The position numbers were made by a program, and so were the translations under genes. The notes under the pieces are model-generated. The model did not search any database. It was not told where the DNA came from and saw nothing but the letters and a program-made list of their open reading frames with translations. A DNA stretch of 64,000 nucleotides from Erythrobacter sp. HL-111 (GTDB taxonomy: Bacteria > Pseudomonadota > Alphaproteobacteria > Sphingomonadales > Sphingomonadaceae). The stretch lies in contig NZ_LT629743.1 of assembly GCF_900105095.1 (NCBI RefSeq), positions 2,418,001-2,482,000 of the forward strand, given 5' to 3'. This document shows, one piece after another, positions 49,682 through 61,508 of the stretch (positions are counted from its first letter, which is position 1; each line of letters opens with the position of its first letter).

Positions 49682-51265
49682 TCATTCCCATTCGATCGTG
49701 CCTGGCGGCTTGGATGTGATGTCGTAGACGACGCGGTTGATGCCCCGCACCTCGTTCACGATGCGGGTCGCGACCTGGTTCAGGAAACCCGCGTCGAAGG
49801 GATAGACGTCCGCCGTCATGCCGTCGGTCGAGGTCACGGCGCGCAGGCCGCACACGCTGTCATAGGTTCGCCCGTCGCCCATCACGCCCACGGTCTTGAC
49901 CGGCAGCAGCACCGCGAATGCCTGCCAGATCGCGTCGTAGAGCCCGGCATTGCGGATCTCCTCCAGATAGATCGCGTCGGCCTTCCTGAGGATGTCGCAG
50001 CGCTCCTTCGTCACCTCCCCCGGGATGCGGATGGCAAGGCCGGGGCCGGGGAAGGGATGGCGGCCGACGAAGGCTTCGGGCAGGCCCAGTTCGCGGCCCA
50101 GTTCGCGCACCTCGTCCTTGAACAGCTCGCGCAGCGGCTCGACCAGCTTCATGTTCATGCGTTCGGGCAGGCCGCCGACATTGTGGTGGCTCTTGATCGT
50201 GACGCTCGGCCCGCCGGTGAAGCTGACGCTTTCGATCACGTCGGGATAGAGCGTGCCCTGGGCGAGGAAATCCGCCCCGCCGATCTTCTTCGCCTCGGCC
50301 TCGAACAGGTCGATGAAGGCCTTGCCGATGAACTTGCGCTTCGCCTCGGGATCGGTGACGCCGGCGAGGCCTTCGAGGAAGGTCTCCTCCGCGTCCACCG
50401 CGACGAGCGGGATGTTGTAGGAATCGCGGAACAGCGAGACGACCTGTTCGGCCTCGTTCATCCGCATCAACCCGTGGTCGACGAAGACGCAGGTGAGCCG
50501 GTCCCCGATCGCCTCGTGGATGAGGACCGCCGCGACCGCCGAATCGACCCCGCCAGACAGGCCGCAGATGACCTTGCCGTCGCCCACCTGCGCGCGGATC
50601 TCCTCGATCTTGGTCTTGCGGAACTCGGCCATGGTCCAGTCCCCGGCGAGCCCGCAGACATGGCGCACGAAATTGGCGAGCAGCTTGCCGCCGTCGGGCG
50701 TGTGGACGACTTCGGGGTGGAACTGGGTGCCGTAGAACCGGCGTTTCTCGTCCGCGATCACCGCGAAGGGCGCGCCGTCGGATGTGGCGACGATCTCGAA
50801 GCCGGGGGCGAACTCGGTGACCTTGTCGCCGTGGCTCATCCAGACCTGGTGCCGCTCGCCTTCGCGCCAGAGCCCGTCGAACAGGGCGCAATCCCTGGTG
50901 ACGGTGAGGAAGGCCCGGCCGAATTCGCCGCCTTCGCCGGTTTCGTGGCCGGGCCGGACCTCGCCGCCGAGCTGCTGGGTCATGACCTGCTGGCCGTAGC
51001 AGATGCCGAGGATCGGCACGCCCGCCTCGAAAAGGGCCTGCGGTGCGCGCGGGCTGCCGTCTTCGGGCACGCTGGCGGGAGAGCCCGACAGGATGATGCC
51101 CCTGGGGTTCAGCCGGGCGAAGGCCTCCTCGGCCTTGGTGAAGGGGGCGATCTCCGAATAGACCCCGGCCTCGCGCACGCGCCGGGCGATGAGCTGGGTC
51201 ACCTGGCTGCCGAAATCGACGATCAGGATCGAATCCGGATCGGAAGGGGTCGCGTCGTCCTGCAT
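49682..51265 (-). CDS. guaA: GMP synthase (glutamine-hydrolysing)
   Basis: A 527-residue enzyme converting XMP to GMP. The N-terminal class I glutamine amidotransferase domain has the catalytic Cys in GICYGQQ and its His/Glu in FHPEVVHT. The ATP-pyrophosphatase domain has the P-loop [10 protein letters not shown]. The C-terminal dimerisation domain ends [20 protein letters not shown]. Its length is normal. It stands alone here; guaB is not in the window. The 272-base gap upstream contains the promoter of the divergent UrcA gene. Confidence 0.97.
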   Translation of the reverse strand: MQDDATPSDPDSILIVDFGSQVTQLIARRVREAGVYSEIAPFTKAEEAFARLNPRGIILSGSPASVPEDGSPRAPQALFEAGVPILGICYGQQVMTQQLGGEVRPGHETGEGGEFGRAFLTVTRDCALFDGLWREGERHQVWMSHGDKVTEFAPGFEIVATSDGAPFAVIADEKRRFYGTQFHPEVVHTPDGGKLLANFVRHVCGLAGDWTMAEFRKTKIEEIRAQVGDGKVICGLSGGVDSAVAAVLIHEAIGDRLTCVFVDHGLMRMNEAEQVVSLFRDSYNIPLVAVDAEETFLEGLAGVTDPEAKRKFIGKAFIDLFEAEAKKIGGADFLAQGTLYPDVIESVSFTGGPSVTIKSHHNVGGLPERMNMKLVEPLRELFKDEVRELGRELGLPEAFVGRHPFPGPGLAIRIPGEVTKERCDILRKADAIYLEEIRNAGLYDAIWQAFAVLLPVKTVGVMGDGRTYDSVCGLRAVTSTDGMTADVYPFDAGFLNQVATRIVNEVRGINRVVYDITSKPPGTIEWE

Positions 51266-51433
51266 GGCGCGCAGTTAGGCGCGGCATGGCGGGGCTGTCC
51301 AGCGTCCTTGCGCGCGCCTTTGCCAGCGGCCCCGGGCAGACGCGGGAGCCCGGGAGCGCCGGAGGCCCGCATCGAAATCGGTTCCCGCAAAAACCCGCCG
51401 CCATGTTGCAAAGAATGGAACGATATTGGAGGT

Positions 51434-51449
51434 TTTCGCATTTGCGAAA
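51434..51449. promoter_or_regulatory. palindrome TTTCGCA/TGCGAAA, copy 1
   Basis: Perfect 7-base arms separated by TT, centred about 96 bases before the UrcA start codon in an AT-richer patch. Two further, less perfect copies lie downstream at 51927-51942 and 52006-52021. Confidence 0.55.
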
Positions 51450-51537
51450 TGATTTTGTGCGGTGCACCATGGTTTCAAACAGCAACTGAATGCCGGTCCG
51501 CGGCATCGCAACCTCTTCGAACCAAGGAACCCGACCA

Positions 51538-51870
51538 ATGCGTTTCACCCTGCCCATGATCGCCCTCGCAGCCCTCTCCGCCGTCGCCGTTCCGGCCGTC
51601 GCCGCGCCGCAGGGCACCGACGAAACCGTCGAGGTGCGGATCTCCTACGACGATCTCGACCTCGCCAAGGCCGAAGACCGCGCCGCGCTCGAACAGCGCG
51701 TCGAGGCCGAACTGCGCCGCGCCTGCACGATGTCCTCGCGCCCGGCCTATGTCGTCGGCCCGCTGGTCGACGAGAAGTGCGTCAAGGAAGCGCGCACCGT
51801 CGCCCTCGCCGAGGTCGAGCGTCTCGCCGCCGCCGAAGCGCGCCGCGGCCGGACCGTCGCCGCCAACTGA
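51538..51870 (+). CDS. UrcA family protein
   Basis: A 110-residue exported protein with a signal (MRFTLPMIALAALSAVAVPAVAA). The UrcA pattern follows: VEVRISYDDLDLAKAEDRAA, LEQRVEAELRRAC, and a second Cys in DEKCVKEA, probably a disulphide in the periplasm. UrcA proteins are common and often multicopy in sphingomonads; their function is unknown. AAGGAACCCGACC before the ATG supports the start. A strong terminator follows. Confidence 0.85.
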   Translation: MRFTLPMIALAALSAVAVPAVAAPQGTDETVEVRISYDDLDLAKAEDRAALEQRVEAELRRACTMSSRPAYVVGPLVDEKCVKEARTVALAEVERLAAAEARRGRTVAAN

Positions 51871-51895
51871 GCGGCTTCGCGCCCGCCCGATGCCG

Positions 51896-51930
51896 AAACG
51901 GCCGCCGGACTCGCGTTCGGCGGCCGTTTT
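51896..51930 (+). terminator. intrinsic terminator of the UrcA gene
   Basis: Arms AAACGGCCGCCG and CGGCGGCCGTTT pair over 12 bases (51896-51907 and 51918-51929), and the hairpin ends in TTTT. The palindrome copy 2 starts within this T tract. Confidence 0.92.
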
Positions 51931-51992
51931 GCATCTGCGAAACAAAGGTCTTAAAGATCAGGCGTTTGTTCAAAAGATTGCAATAATAGCAA

Positions 51993-52021
51993 TATAATTA
52001 CGCATTTTCGCATTTGCGTTT
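51993..52021 (+). promoter_or_regulatory. putative promoter with palindrome copy 3
   Basis: A consensus -10 (TATAAT, 51993-51998) in an AT-rich stretch, with TTCAAA 18 bases upstream as a weak -35. A third copy of the palindrome (TTTCGCA, TT, TGCG) at 52006-52021 overlaps the expected start site, where a repressor would act. Confidence 0.45.
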
Positions 52022-52387
52022 CGCGCAACCCGGCGCCATTCAGGCGCTGCAGCGCGGCGAGGCTCCTCTCTCCTCCTCGCCCGATGCAGGCCTTCCGGCG
52101 GACCGAAAACGGCCGCCCGGAGGCAGTCTGCTGGCCCCGGCAGGCAGCCCGGCGTACCCCGCGCCCTGGCTGTCCTTCGCGGCGAAGAGACGGATGACGG
52201 ATCGCCGAACGCTTCCCCGAGCGTCTCCCCGCGGCCATCCGCCCGCCTTCGCACCGCCGCCCGGGCCATCAGCGAGCGAGACGCGGCCGCCCCATTCCTC
52301 CCCCAACCCGAAAGGCGGCCGCGTCTCCCACCGCTGATCCGCAAGCGTCCGGTCGGCCCCTCCGATGGCGGCCGGCATCGGATTTTT
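52005..52387 (+). ncRNA. candidate non-coding transcript
   Basis: A region of about 380 bases framed by a good -10 element and an intrinsic terminator, with no credible gene inside. The open frames present on either strand are Pro/Arg/Ser-rich and lack ribosome-binding sites. Near its 3' end is a large stem-loop (52268-52338). Stem parts ATCAGCG/CGCTGAT and a 14-base perfect arm pair at 52278-52291 and 52314-52327 enclose a 22-base loop. This architecture suits a structured regulatory RNA. An untranslated leader for the following mini-gene is an alternative, but the terminator sits between them. Confidence 0.4.
52362..52387 (+). terminator. intrinsic terminator of the candidate ncRNA
   Basis: CCGATG (52362-52367) pairs with CATCGG (52376-52381); the centre CGGCCG is self-complementary. 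The hairpin is followed by ATTTTT. Confidence 0.75.
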
Positions 52388-52526
52388 CGATTGCGGTAAG
52401 CGGTAACTTTCGTGCCAAAAGGAGTAACTAAATAACTCCGCAATGCTATTTCCCCCTTGCGCCGGACGGCGCTCGCAACGGCATCCGCCGCGGCGCGCCG
52501 CCGGCCTTTCTTGAAGGAGCAATGCC

Positions 52527-52610
52527 ATGGGTGCCATCAGCGAAAAGATGGTCGCGTTCGTCCTCGCGCTCGCGATCACCGGTACCACGCTCAACACGAT
52601 TCTCGTCTGA
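52527..52610 (+). CDS. 27-residue hydrophobic mini-protein
   Basis: An ATG with GAAGGAG nine bases upstream opens a 27-codon frame, MGAISEKMVAFVLALAITGT then TLNTILV. One hydrophobic helix fills most of the chain. The gene is enclosed: a promoter-like AT-rich region (about 52395-52450) lies upstream, and a 15-base perfect terminator hairpin follows the stop by 28 bases. From general knowledge, similar tiny hydrophobic proteins beginning with a polar K-containing segment and a VALALA helix occur in sphingomonads, but I cannot confirm homology. Confidence 0.5.
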   Translation: MGAISEKMVAFVLALAITGTTLNTILV

Positions 52611-52636
52611 GCGGACCGGCCACGGATCGAACCGTG

Positions 52637-52673
52637 CGAAAGCGCGCGCCGCGACCTGCGGCGCGCGCTTTCG
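52637..52673. terminator. bidirectional hairpin between convergent genes
   Basis: Arms 52638-52652 and 52658-52672 (GAAAGCGCGCGCCGC and its exact complement) enclose a five-base loop. It lies between the 27-codon gene and the convergent acyl-CoA synthetase and can end both transcripts. Confidence 0.8.
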
Positions 52674-52685
52674 TGTTTCCGGGGC

Positions 52686-54239
52686 CTATGCGACGCCGCC
52701 GAGCCGCTCGGCCGTCTCGCGCAGTTCGCTTTTCAGGAGCTTGCCGATATGGCTGCGGGGCATCTCCTCCACCCGGTGCAGCGCGGCGAGGCGCTGGGTC
52801 TTGCCGAGCCGCCGGTTGACCGCTTCGAGGATCGCCCCCGGCTCGCGCGCCCCCGCCGCCAGCCGCACGAAGCCGACCGGGCTTTCCCCCCAGCGCCGCG
52901 AGGCCGCGCCGACGACCGCGGCTTCGACCACTTCCGGTTCCTTCATCAGCTCGGCCTCGAGATCGCTGGGATAGATGTTGAACCCGCCGGAGATGATCAT
53001 GTCCTTGGCCCGCCCGACGAGTTCGACGAAGCCGTCCGCATCGACCCGCCCGATATCGCCCATCCGCATCCAGACCTCGCCGGTCGCGGGATCGGTCCAC
53101 TGCGCCTCGAGGGTCTTGTCGGGGCGGTTCCTGTAGCCGAGCATCATCGTCTGCGAGCGCCCCACCAGGTGCCCCGGCGTGCCGGGAGGCACCTCGCGGT
53201 CCTCGTCGTCGAGCACCTTCAGCTCGCTCCCCGGGGCAGGCCGGCCGACCGTGTGCAGCTTGTCGGGGAATTCGTGCGCGGGCAGGAGGCACACGACGCC
53301 GCCCTCGGTCATCGAATAGATCTCGATCAGCCCGCCCGGCATCCGCCGCAGGACCTCGCGCTTGAGCTCGGGCGAGAAGGGCGCGGAGGTGCAGTATTTG
53401 AGCGCCAGGGCGGAAAGGTCGAATTCATCCAGGCGCTCGAAATCCATCAGCCGCTGGTATTGCACCGGCACCAGCATCGTCACCGTGGTCCGGTCGGCCG
53501 CGGCATGATCGAGCCAGCGCGCGGGATCGAACTTGCCCATGATCCGCACCGTCCCCCCGGCAAGCAGCACGGGGAGGAAGGCGACCATCGTGGTGTTCGA
53601 ATAGAGCGGCGTCGAGGCGAGCGAGCGGACCTCGATCCCGGCGCCGAGATAGGACAGCGCGGTCGCGGCGAACTGGCGCCAGCGCATCCGGTGCGAATGG
53701 ACGATCCCCTTGGGAATGCCCGTCGTGCCCGACGAATAGATGATGTTGAAGGGATCGCCCGGCGCGGGATCGATCGCGGGCGCGCGCGCGCCCGGGGGCG
53801 CCATCCAGCGCTCGATCTCCTCGAGCGGGACGCGCTGCATTTCCGCCATGAAATCGGGGCCGAGCTCCGCCGCCTTGCCCGCGTCGATGAAAAGGTGCCG
53901 TGCGCCCGAATCTCTTGCCATGCCTTCGAGCTGGTCGCGCGAGGCGCTGGTGGTGAGCGGCGCGGCGACTCCCCCCGCCCGCACCGCGGCAAGGAAGACG
54001 AGCGCGTATTCCACGCTCGACGTGCCGAGGATCGCGACCGACTGCCCGCGTTCGAGCCCGGTTTCGACCAGCCGGGCGGCGAGCCGCTCGACGAGGCCGA
54101 CGAGCTCCGCCCAGGCAATGTCGCGCCGGTCGTCGACGAGCGCGGTCGCGTCGGGCTGCGCGCGCGCCCAGTCGATCAGGATGTCGGTGAAGGACCCGAA
54201 CTCCTCGGCGAGGCGGGCCGCGATGATCTCTCTCTCCAT
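52686..54239 (-). CDS. AMP-dependent acyl-CoA synthetase/ligase
   Basis: A 517-residue ANL-superfamily enzyme that activates a carboxylic acid with ATP to an acyl-AMP and then an acyl-CoA. The ATP motif is IIYSSGTTGIPKGI. Other motifs are YSMTEGG (A5), the WMRMGDIGRVDADGFVELVG block with GRAKDMIISGG, and the C-terminal catalytic Lys in RSHIGKLLKSELR. The chain-length preference is unknown. The ATG at 54239 has sensible spacing, whereas the upstream in-frame sequence is not family-like. It stands alone, divergent from the PIG-L gene. Confidence 0.9.
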   Translation of the reverse strand: MEREIIAARLAEEFGSFTDILIDWARAQPDATALVDDRRDIAWAELVGLVERLAARLVETGLERGQSVAILGTSSVEYALVFLAAVRAGGVAAPLTTSASRDQLEGMARDSGARHLFIDAGKAAELGPDFMAEMQRVPLEEIERWMAPPGARAPAIDPAPGDPFNIIYSSGTTGIPKGIVHSHRMRWRQFAATALSYLGAGIEVRSLASTPLYSNTTMVAFLPVLLAGGTVRIMGKFDPARWLDHAAADRTTVTMLVPVQYQRLMDFERLDEFDLSALALKYCTSAPFSPELKREVLRRMPGGLIEIYSMTEGGVVCLLPAHEFPDKLHTVGRPAPGSELKVLDDEDREVPPGTPGHLVGRSQTMMLGYRNRPDKTLEAQWTDPATGEVWMRMGDIGRVDADGFVELVGRAKDMIISGGFNIYPSDLEAELMKEPEVVEAAVVGAASRRWGESPVGFVRLAAGAREPGAILEAVNRRLGKTQRLAALHRVEEMPRSHIGKLLKSELRETAERLGGVA

Positions 54240-54369
54240 GGCCACAAGCAATAACCGCCCCGCGCGGCGCCGCAAGACCTCGCCGCGCCCGGGCGGTTTT
54301 ACCCGGGCGGGAGGATGTGGGAACGCCCGGCGCGGCCGAAAGGGCGAAAGGGCGCAGGAGAAGGACGCG

Positions 54370-55173
54370 ATGGGCAAGGCATGGGGTGCGGCGGCGACGC
54401 TGCTGGCCGGGATGGCGGTCTGGACGGGAACGGCCGGAGCGCAGGAGGATCGCCCCCGGCCGGGGCCGCGCGATCCCCTGGAGGCGCGAAGCATTCTCGT
54501 CGTGCTGGCCCATCCCGATGACGAGCTGGTGGTCGCCCCGGCGCTCGCCGCGGCGGTGCGCGAGGGCGTCCGGGTGCGGATCCTCTATGCCACCAGCGGC
54601 GATGCGGGACCCGGCGTGAGCGAATTCGAACCCGGCGAGGCGCTCGGCCGGGTGCGCCGCCAGGAGGCGCGATGCGCGGGCGATGCGCTGGGCGCCGAAA
54701 TCCGCTTTCTCGGCGGGATCGCAGACGGGACCCTCACCGAAAGGCCGCGCGCCGAAGGCAGTCCGGCAAGGCGTTTCATGGACCTGTTCACCTCCGCCTT
54801 CCTCGAAACCGTGCCCGACACGGTCATCACCTGGGGGCCGGAGGGAGGCTATGGCCACGGCGACCACCGGATGGTGAGCGCGCTCGTGACCGAGGCCCTG
54901 CAGACCTTGCCGGCGGGTGATCGCCCGGCGTTGCTCTACCCGATCATCGTCAACGCGCCGCTGCCCGCGCCCTTGATCGAACAGGGCTGGTCCCCCGCCG
55001 CGTCCGACCTCGCCTCGGTCCGCGTCGCCTATGACGAGGCCGACCTCGCCGCCGCCGATGCCGCCGCGCGGTGCCACGCGACCCAGTTCGACGAGGCGAC
55101 GCGGGCCATGATCGCGCCCGGTTTCCACGCTGCCGTGTGGAAAGGGGAGGTGAGCTTTCGCAACGCGTTCTGA
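54370..55173 (+). CDS. PIG-L family deacetylase, exported
   Basis: A 267-residue protein with a signal (AATLLAGMAVWTGTAGAQ). The zinc site is AHPDDELV with the later His in GYGHGDHRMV; these are the hallmarks of the PIG-L/LmbE family. It would deacetylate an N-acetylglucosamine-linked substrate, probably in the periplasm given the signal. Known members act on GlcNAc-PI, mycothiol precursors or teicoplanin-type sugars; the substrate here is unknown. AGGAGAAGGA precedes the ATG. Confidence 0.82.
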   Translation: MGKAWGAAATLLAGMAVWTGTAGAQEDRPRPGPRDPLEARSILVVLAHPDDELVVAPALAAAVREGVRVRILYATSGDAGPGVSEFEPGEALGRVRRQEARCAGDALGAEIRFLGGIADGTLTERPRAEGSPARRFMDLFTSAFLETVPDTVITWGPEGGYGHGDHRMVSALVTEALQTLPAGDRPALLYPIIVNAPLPAPLIEQGWSPAASDLASVRVAYDEADLAAADAAARCHATQFDEATRAMIAPGFHAAVWKGEVSFRNAF

Positions 55174-57804
<2,631 letters not shown>

Positions 57805-57929
57805 GCGCGTCGGCCATCGGACCCCGCGCGGCGGCGCCCGAGGGCGCCGATCGCGATGCCCGAACGGCGGGCGCGCCGGGGCGTCGCACGGCGCTTGATC
57901 TGCGGACGATAACGGGCGAGAGGACGCGA

Positions 57930-59120
57930 ATGCAGAGCGAACCGCGCCCTCACATGGATCTCGAACAGGCCAGTTTCCTGCTGATCCTCGCGGGCGTGAC
58001 GATCATGCTGGCGGTGATCGCCTGGCCGTTCGCCACCCCGCTGCTGTGGGCCGCGCTCGCCGCGATCATGTTCCAGCCGCTCTACCGCTGGTCGCTCAGG
58101 ATCACGCGCGGCGGGCGCAACATGGCCGCCTCGCTCTCGCTCATCATCATCTTTTTCGCCGTGCTCCTGCCCGCGCTGTGGATCGGGTCGATGGTCGTCG
58201 AACAGGCGCTTGGCCTCATCACGCTGCTGCAGGCGCAGCCGATCGATCTCGCGGCGACCTTCGACTGGGTCTATGGCGCGCTGCCCAGGCCCCTGCGCGA
58301 AGCGGTGGACGAGCGCGGCTGGTCGAACCTCGCCGTGGTGCAGGACCGCCTGCAGGCCCTGCTCGGCGAAAGCGCGGGTTACATCGCCCAGCAGGCGGTT
58401 TCGATCGGGGGCGGGGCGCTCAACTTCGTGCTGAGCTTCACCCTTGCGCTCTACGTGATCTTCTTCCTGCTGCGCGACGGCGAGCGGATCGGCGAGACGA
58501 TCCTCCATTCCGTCCCGCTGAAGCGCGACATCGCCGACCGTCTGGCGGACCGTTTCCTCGGCATCGTGCGCGCCACGATCAAGGGATCGGTGGTGGTCGG
58601 CATCGTCCAGGGGGCGCTCGCGGGGATCACCTACGTCATCGCGGGCGTGCCCTCCGCGCTGCTGCTGGCCGTGATCACCGCGATCTTCTCGCTCATCCCG
58701 GTGGTCGGCACGGTGGTGGTGTGGGGTCCGGTCGGGGTGTGGCTGCTGTTCGACGGCTTCGTGTGGCAGGGGGTGTTCGTGCTCTTCTCGGGCTTCGTCA
58801 TCGTCAGTTCGGCCGACAACGTGCTGCGCCCGATCCTCGTCGGGCGGGACACCGGCATTCCCGACTGGATCGTGCTGATCACGACGCTGGGCGGCATCAG
58901 CCTGGCTGGCTTTTCCGGCATCGTGCTCGGCCCGCTCGTGGCCGGGCTGTTCCTCGCGACCTGGTCGATCCTGCAGGAACAGCGCGCCCTGACCGCCGAG
59001 GCCAAGGCGCGCTATGGCCCGCGCGTCGGCCCGGACGGCCGCGCCCCGCGGCGGAAACGCCCGAAAACGGCGGAGGCGGCGAGGGCCGAGGCCGAAGACA
59101 CGACACCGATCGGGATCTGA
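57930..59120 (+). CDS. AI-2E family transporter
   Basis: A 396-residue inner-membrane protein with about eight transmembrane helices. The signature of the family (TqsA/PerM-like permeases) is in the second half: ALYVIFFLLRDGERIGETIL, GSVVVGIVQGALAGITYVIA, FSLIPVVGTVVVWGPVG and SSADNVLRPILVGRDTGIPD. The C-terminal tail is basic and Ala/Glu-rich. Substrates of the family include quorum-signal molecules and Na+/H+; none can be assigned here. AGAGGACGCGA precedes the ATG. Transcribed with the M50 peptidase gene three bases downstream. Confidence 0.9.
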   Translation: MQSEPRPHMDLEQASFLLILAGVTIMLAVIAWPFATPLLWAALAAIMFQPLYRWSLRITRGGRNMAASLSLIIIFFAVLLPALWIGSMVVEQALGLITLLQAQPIDLAATFDWVYGALPRPLREAVDERGWSNLAVVQDRLQALLGESAGYIAQQAVSIGGGALNFVLSFTLALYVIFFLLRDGERIGETILHSVPLKRDIADRLADRFLGIVRATIKGSVVVGIVQGALAGITYVIAGVPSALLLAVITAIFSLIPVVGTVVVWGPVGVWLLFDGFVWQGVFVLFSGFVIVSSADNVLRPILVGRDTGIPDWIVLITTLGGISLAGFSGIVLGPLVAGLFLATWSILQEQRALTAEAKARYGPRVGPDGRAPRRKRPKTAEAARAEAEDTTPIGI

Positions 59121-59123
59121 GGG

Positions 59124-59906
59124 ATGCGCTCGCTCGTCCAGCCGGGCAGCCAGGCCGAGATGGTCGGCCGCCTCTTCCTCGCGGTGATCGTGGTGGTCGC
59201 GCTGCCGGCGCTGCCCTTCGGCAATTACCTCATCTATCCCTTCATGATCCTCACCACCTGGTTCCACGAAATGGGCCACGGCCTCACCGCGCTGCTGCTC
59301 GGCCACCATTTCGAGCGGCTGGTGATTTATCCCAGTGGTTCGGGGGTCGCCGAAAGCTTCATCGCGGGGGACGCCTCGCGCCTCACCCGCGCGGCGATCG
59401 CGGCGGGCGGCCCGCTCGCGCCGAGCCTTGTCGGAGCCGTGCTGATCCTTGCGAGCGCCCATCCGCGCGCCTGGCGTCCGGCGCTGTGGGCGATGGCGGG
59501 CGCGATCGCGCTGTCGGTGCTGGTCTATGTCCGGTCGATGGTGGGGGTGATCGTCCTGCCTCTGGTCGCCGCGCTCATCGCGCTCATCGCCGCGCGCGCG
59601 CCGGCCGGGTTCGTGCGCTTCTCGCTGCAATTCCTCGGGGTCCTGGGGGCGATGAGCATGTTGCGCGATTTCGACTACCTCTTCACCGAACGCACGGTGA
59701 TCGCCGGGCAGGCGATGCTGTCGGACACCGGCCAGATCGAAGCCGCCCTCGGCCTGCCGCACTGGGTGTGGGCGGGGCTTATCCTCGGGGTCTCCGCGCT
59801 GATGATCGGGGCGAGCCTGCGCTATGCCCTTGCCGAAAAGCGCCTGCGCGCCGTGCCGAAGCGCCTGCCGCCCAATGTCGTGCGGTTCCGCCGGCCCCGG
59901 CGCTGA
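59124..59906 (+). CDS. M50-type membrane metallopeptidase
   Basis: A 260-residue integral membrane protein. The zinc motif HEMGH is at residues 48-52 in TTWFHEMGHGLTALLLGHHF, in the first transmembrane segments. About six further hydrophobic helices follow. It resembles the M50B group, whose members are intramembrane proteases or peptidase-like proteins. An additional aspartate ligand is not obvious to me (DYLF in the fourth helix is a candidate). It begins three bases after the AI-2E gene stop, so they share an operon. Substrate unknown. Confidence 0.8.
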   Translation: MRSLVQPGSQAEMVGRLFLAVIVVVALPALPFGNYLIYPFMILTTWFHEMGHGLTALLLGHHFERLVIYPSGSGVAESFIAGDASRLTRAAIAAGGPLAPSLVGAVLILASAHPRAWRPALWAMAGAIALSVLVYVRSMVGVIVLPLVAALIALIAARAPAGFVRFSLQFLGVLGAMSMLRDFDYLFTERTVIAGQAMLSDTGQIEAALGLPHWVWAGLILGVSALMIGASLRYALAEKRLRAVPKRLPPNVVRFRRPRR

Positions 59907-59942
59907 TTGCCCGGACAAAACGCGGGGACGCGGGAAACCGGC

Positions 59943-60581
59943 TCAGGAAGCGACCCGGAGCGTGTTGACCCCGCGCGCGCCCCCGCCGGTCTCGGCCGAA
60001 AGGCCGATGAACATCGTGTCGACGATCCGCGCGAGCTTTTCCTCGGTCAGCTTGTCGCCGAGATAGATCAGCGATTCGGGCATGGTGTAGGGCGAGACCA
60101 TCTGGCTGATCAGCGACAGCGCCTCGTCGATCGAAAGCCCTGCGAAATAGCCGTCCGCCTGCGCCTGCACGATCAGTTCGCAAAGATAATGGTCGGCAAG
60201 GTCGACATAGGAGCGCACCCTCTCGAAGTTGGCGGCGCCCATTTCGCACACGATGGTGAAATATTCCGGGTCCTCGCGAAACCGCTCGCGCGAGATGGTG
60301 AAGCGGCGGCGGAAGAATTCGTACATCTTGCGCGGCGGCGGCAGGTCGGCGTCGAGCACTTCCTCCATCACCTCGATGTGGCGGCGCAGCCAGATCTGCG
60401 CGATGGCATCGAAAAGGTCGTCGTAATCCACGAACAACTGCTCGAAACGGGCACGGGTAAGCCCGCTTTCGGCGACGGCGGTGTGGTAGGGAATCTCGGT
60501 TCCGCGCTGCTTGACGAGGTCGAGCACCATGCGCGCGATCCTGTGCCGTTCCGCCTCGCGGTGCTGCGGTGTGAGTGCCAT
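59943..60581 (-). CDS. TetR/AcrR family regulator
   Basis: A 212-residue transcription factor. An N-terminal helix-turn-helix (about residues 10-55: RIARMVLDLVKQRGTEIPYH, SGLTRARFEQLFVDYDDLFD) is followed by an all-helical ligand-binding domain (from RRFTISRERFREDPEYFTIV). The ATG at 60581 with GAGGCGACC upstream is preferred over one at 60617. Its targets are unknown; the divergent neighbour at 59906 converges on it, and the lipid-type enzymes lie upstream. Confidence 0.82.
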   Translation of the reverse strand: MALTPQHREAERHRIARMVLDLVKQRGTEIPYHTAVAESGLTRARFEQLFVDYDDLFDAIAQIWLRRHIEVMEEVLDADLPPPRKMYEFFRRRFTISRERFREDPEYFTIVCEMGAANFERVRSYVDLADHYLCELIVQAQADGYFAGLSIDEALSLISQMVSPYTMPESLIYLGDKLTEEKLARIVDTMFIGLSAETGGGARGVNTLRVAS

Positions 60582-60689
60582 GGTCGCCTCGCGCCTTGGT
60601 GGAGCCCGTTCGGACATAGGGCCATGAGGCGGCAGCTTAAAGGCAGGCGCGCAAAATTTGTGCGACGCAGCAATCCCGCGAGGCGCGCC

Positions 60690-61508
60690 TCAGCCCGCGG
60701 TGCGGTCTTCGCGGGGGGCCTTGGGCGGGAGCGGAAGGAAGGCCGAGGTGCGGCGCTTGTAATCGGCGTACTTGTCCCCCTTCGAACGGTCCATGCCCTT
60801 TTCGAGCAGGGTCACGCCCGACCATTTCGTGAGAGTGAACGAAAGGAAAAGCGGGCCGATGACCGTTGCCGCGGCGAACCCCCAGCCGACGCTGGCACAG
60901 ACGAGCCAGATGCCCCACCACGCTGCGAAATCGCCGAAATAGTTGGGATGGCGGGTGTAACGCCACAACCCGCTGTCGAGCACATGTCCCTTGTTCGCCG
61001 GATCCGCCTTGAACCGGGCGAGCTGCCAGTCGCCGACCCATTCGAAGAATATGCCGACGCCGTAGAGCGCGACCCCGAGCCAGGTGAGCCAGGTCGGCGA
61101 GGCGGACGATCCGGCGGCGAGGATGCCGACCTGCGCCGGGCTCGACACCATGAACAGCAGCACGGCCTGCATGAGCCACACCTTGACCAGCGCGGCGAGG
61201 GCGAAATTGCCCTTCTCGCGGTCCTTCCTGAGGATCTGCCGGTAGCGCTTGTCCTCGCCCTCGCGCCGCCAGCGCAGGAAGAGGTATCCGCCGAGGCGGA
61301 AGCCCCACGCCGCGGTCATCACCATCAGCAGCGTCGCAAGCGGGCCGGGCTCGGCCAGTTGCCACCAACTCAGCACCGCGAGCACGCCCATCCCCGCGCC
61401 CCAGAAGGCATCCACGAAGCTGACATCGCCGATCCGCACCGAGATCGCCCATTGCCCCAGCACCAGCGCCAGCAGCACGCCCGCATTGACCAGCAGCGCC
61501 TCAAACAT
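60690..61508 (-). CDS. DUF1295 membrane protein (steroid-reductase-like)
   Basis: A 272-residue protein with six or more transmembrane helices. The family block is [20 protein letters not shown], then [19 protein letters not shown], followed by [19 protein letters not shown]. These match DUF1295, a relative of 3-oxo-5-alpha-steroid 4-dehydrogenase and of isoprenylcysteine methyltransferases. It probably acts on a membrane lipid. It overlaps the acyltransferase gene by eight bases, so the pair is co-translated. Confidence 0.87.
   Translation of the reverse strand: MFEALLVNAGVLLALVLGQWAISVRIGDVSFVDAFWGAGMGVLAVLSWWQLAEPGPLATLLMVMTAAWGFRLGGYLFLRWRREGEDKRYRQILRKDREKGNFALAALVKVWLMQAVLLFMVSSPAQVGILAAGSSASPTWLTWLGVALYGVGIFFEWVGDWQLARFKADPANKGHVLDSGLWRYTRHPNYFGDFAAWWGIWLVCASVGWGFAAATVIGPLFLSFTLTKWSGVTLLEKGMDRSKGDKYADYKRRTSAFLPLPPKAPREDRTAG

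Noticed and set aside
52014..52337. Possible protein of 107 residues inside the candidate ncRNA region
   Set aside because: Pro/Ser/Arg-rich, no ribosome-binding site, and its frame crosses the large stem-loop.
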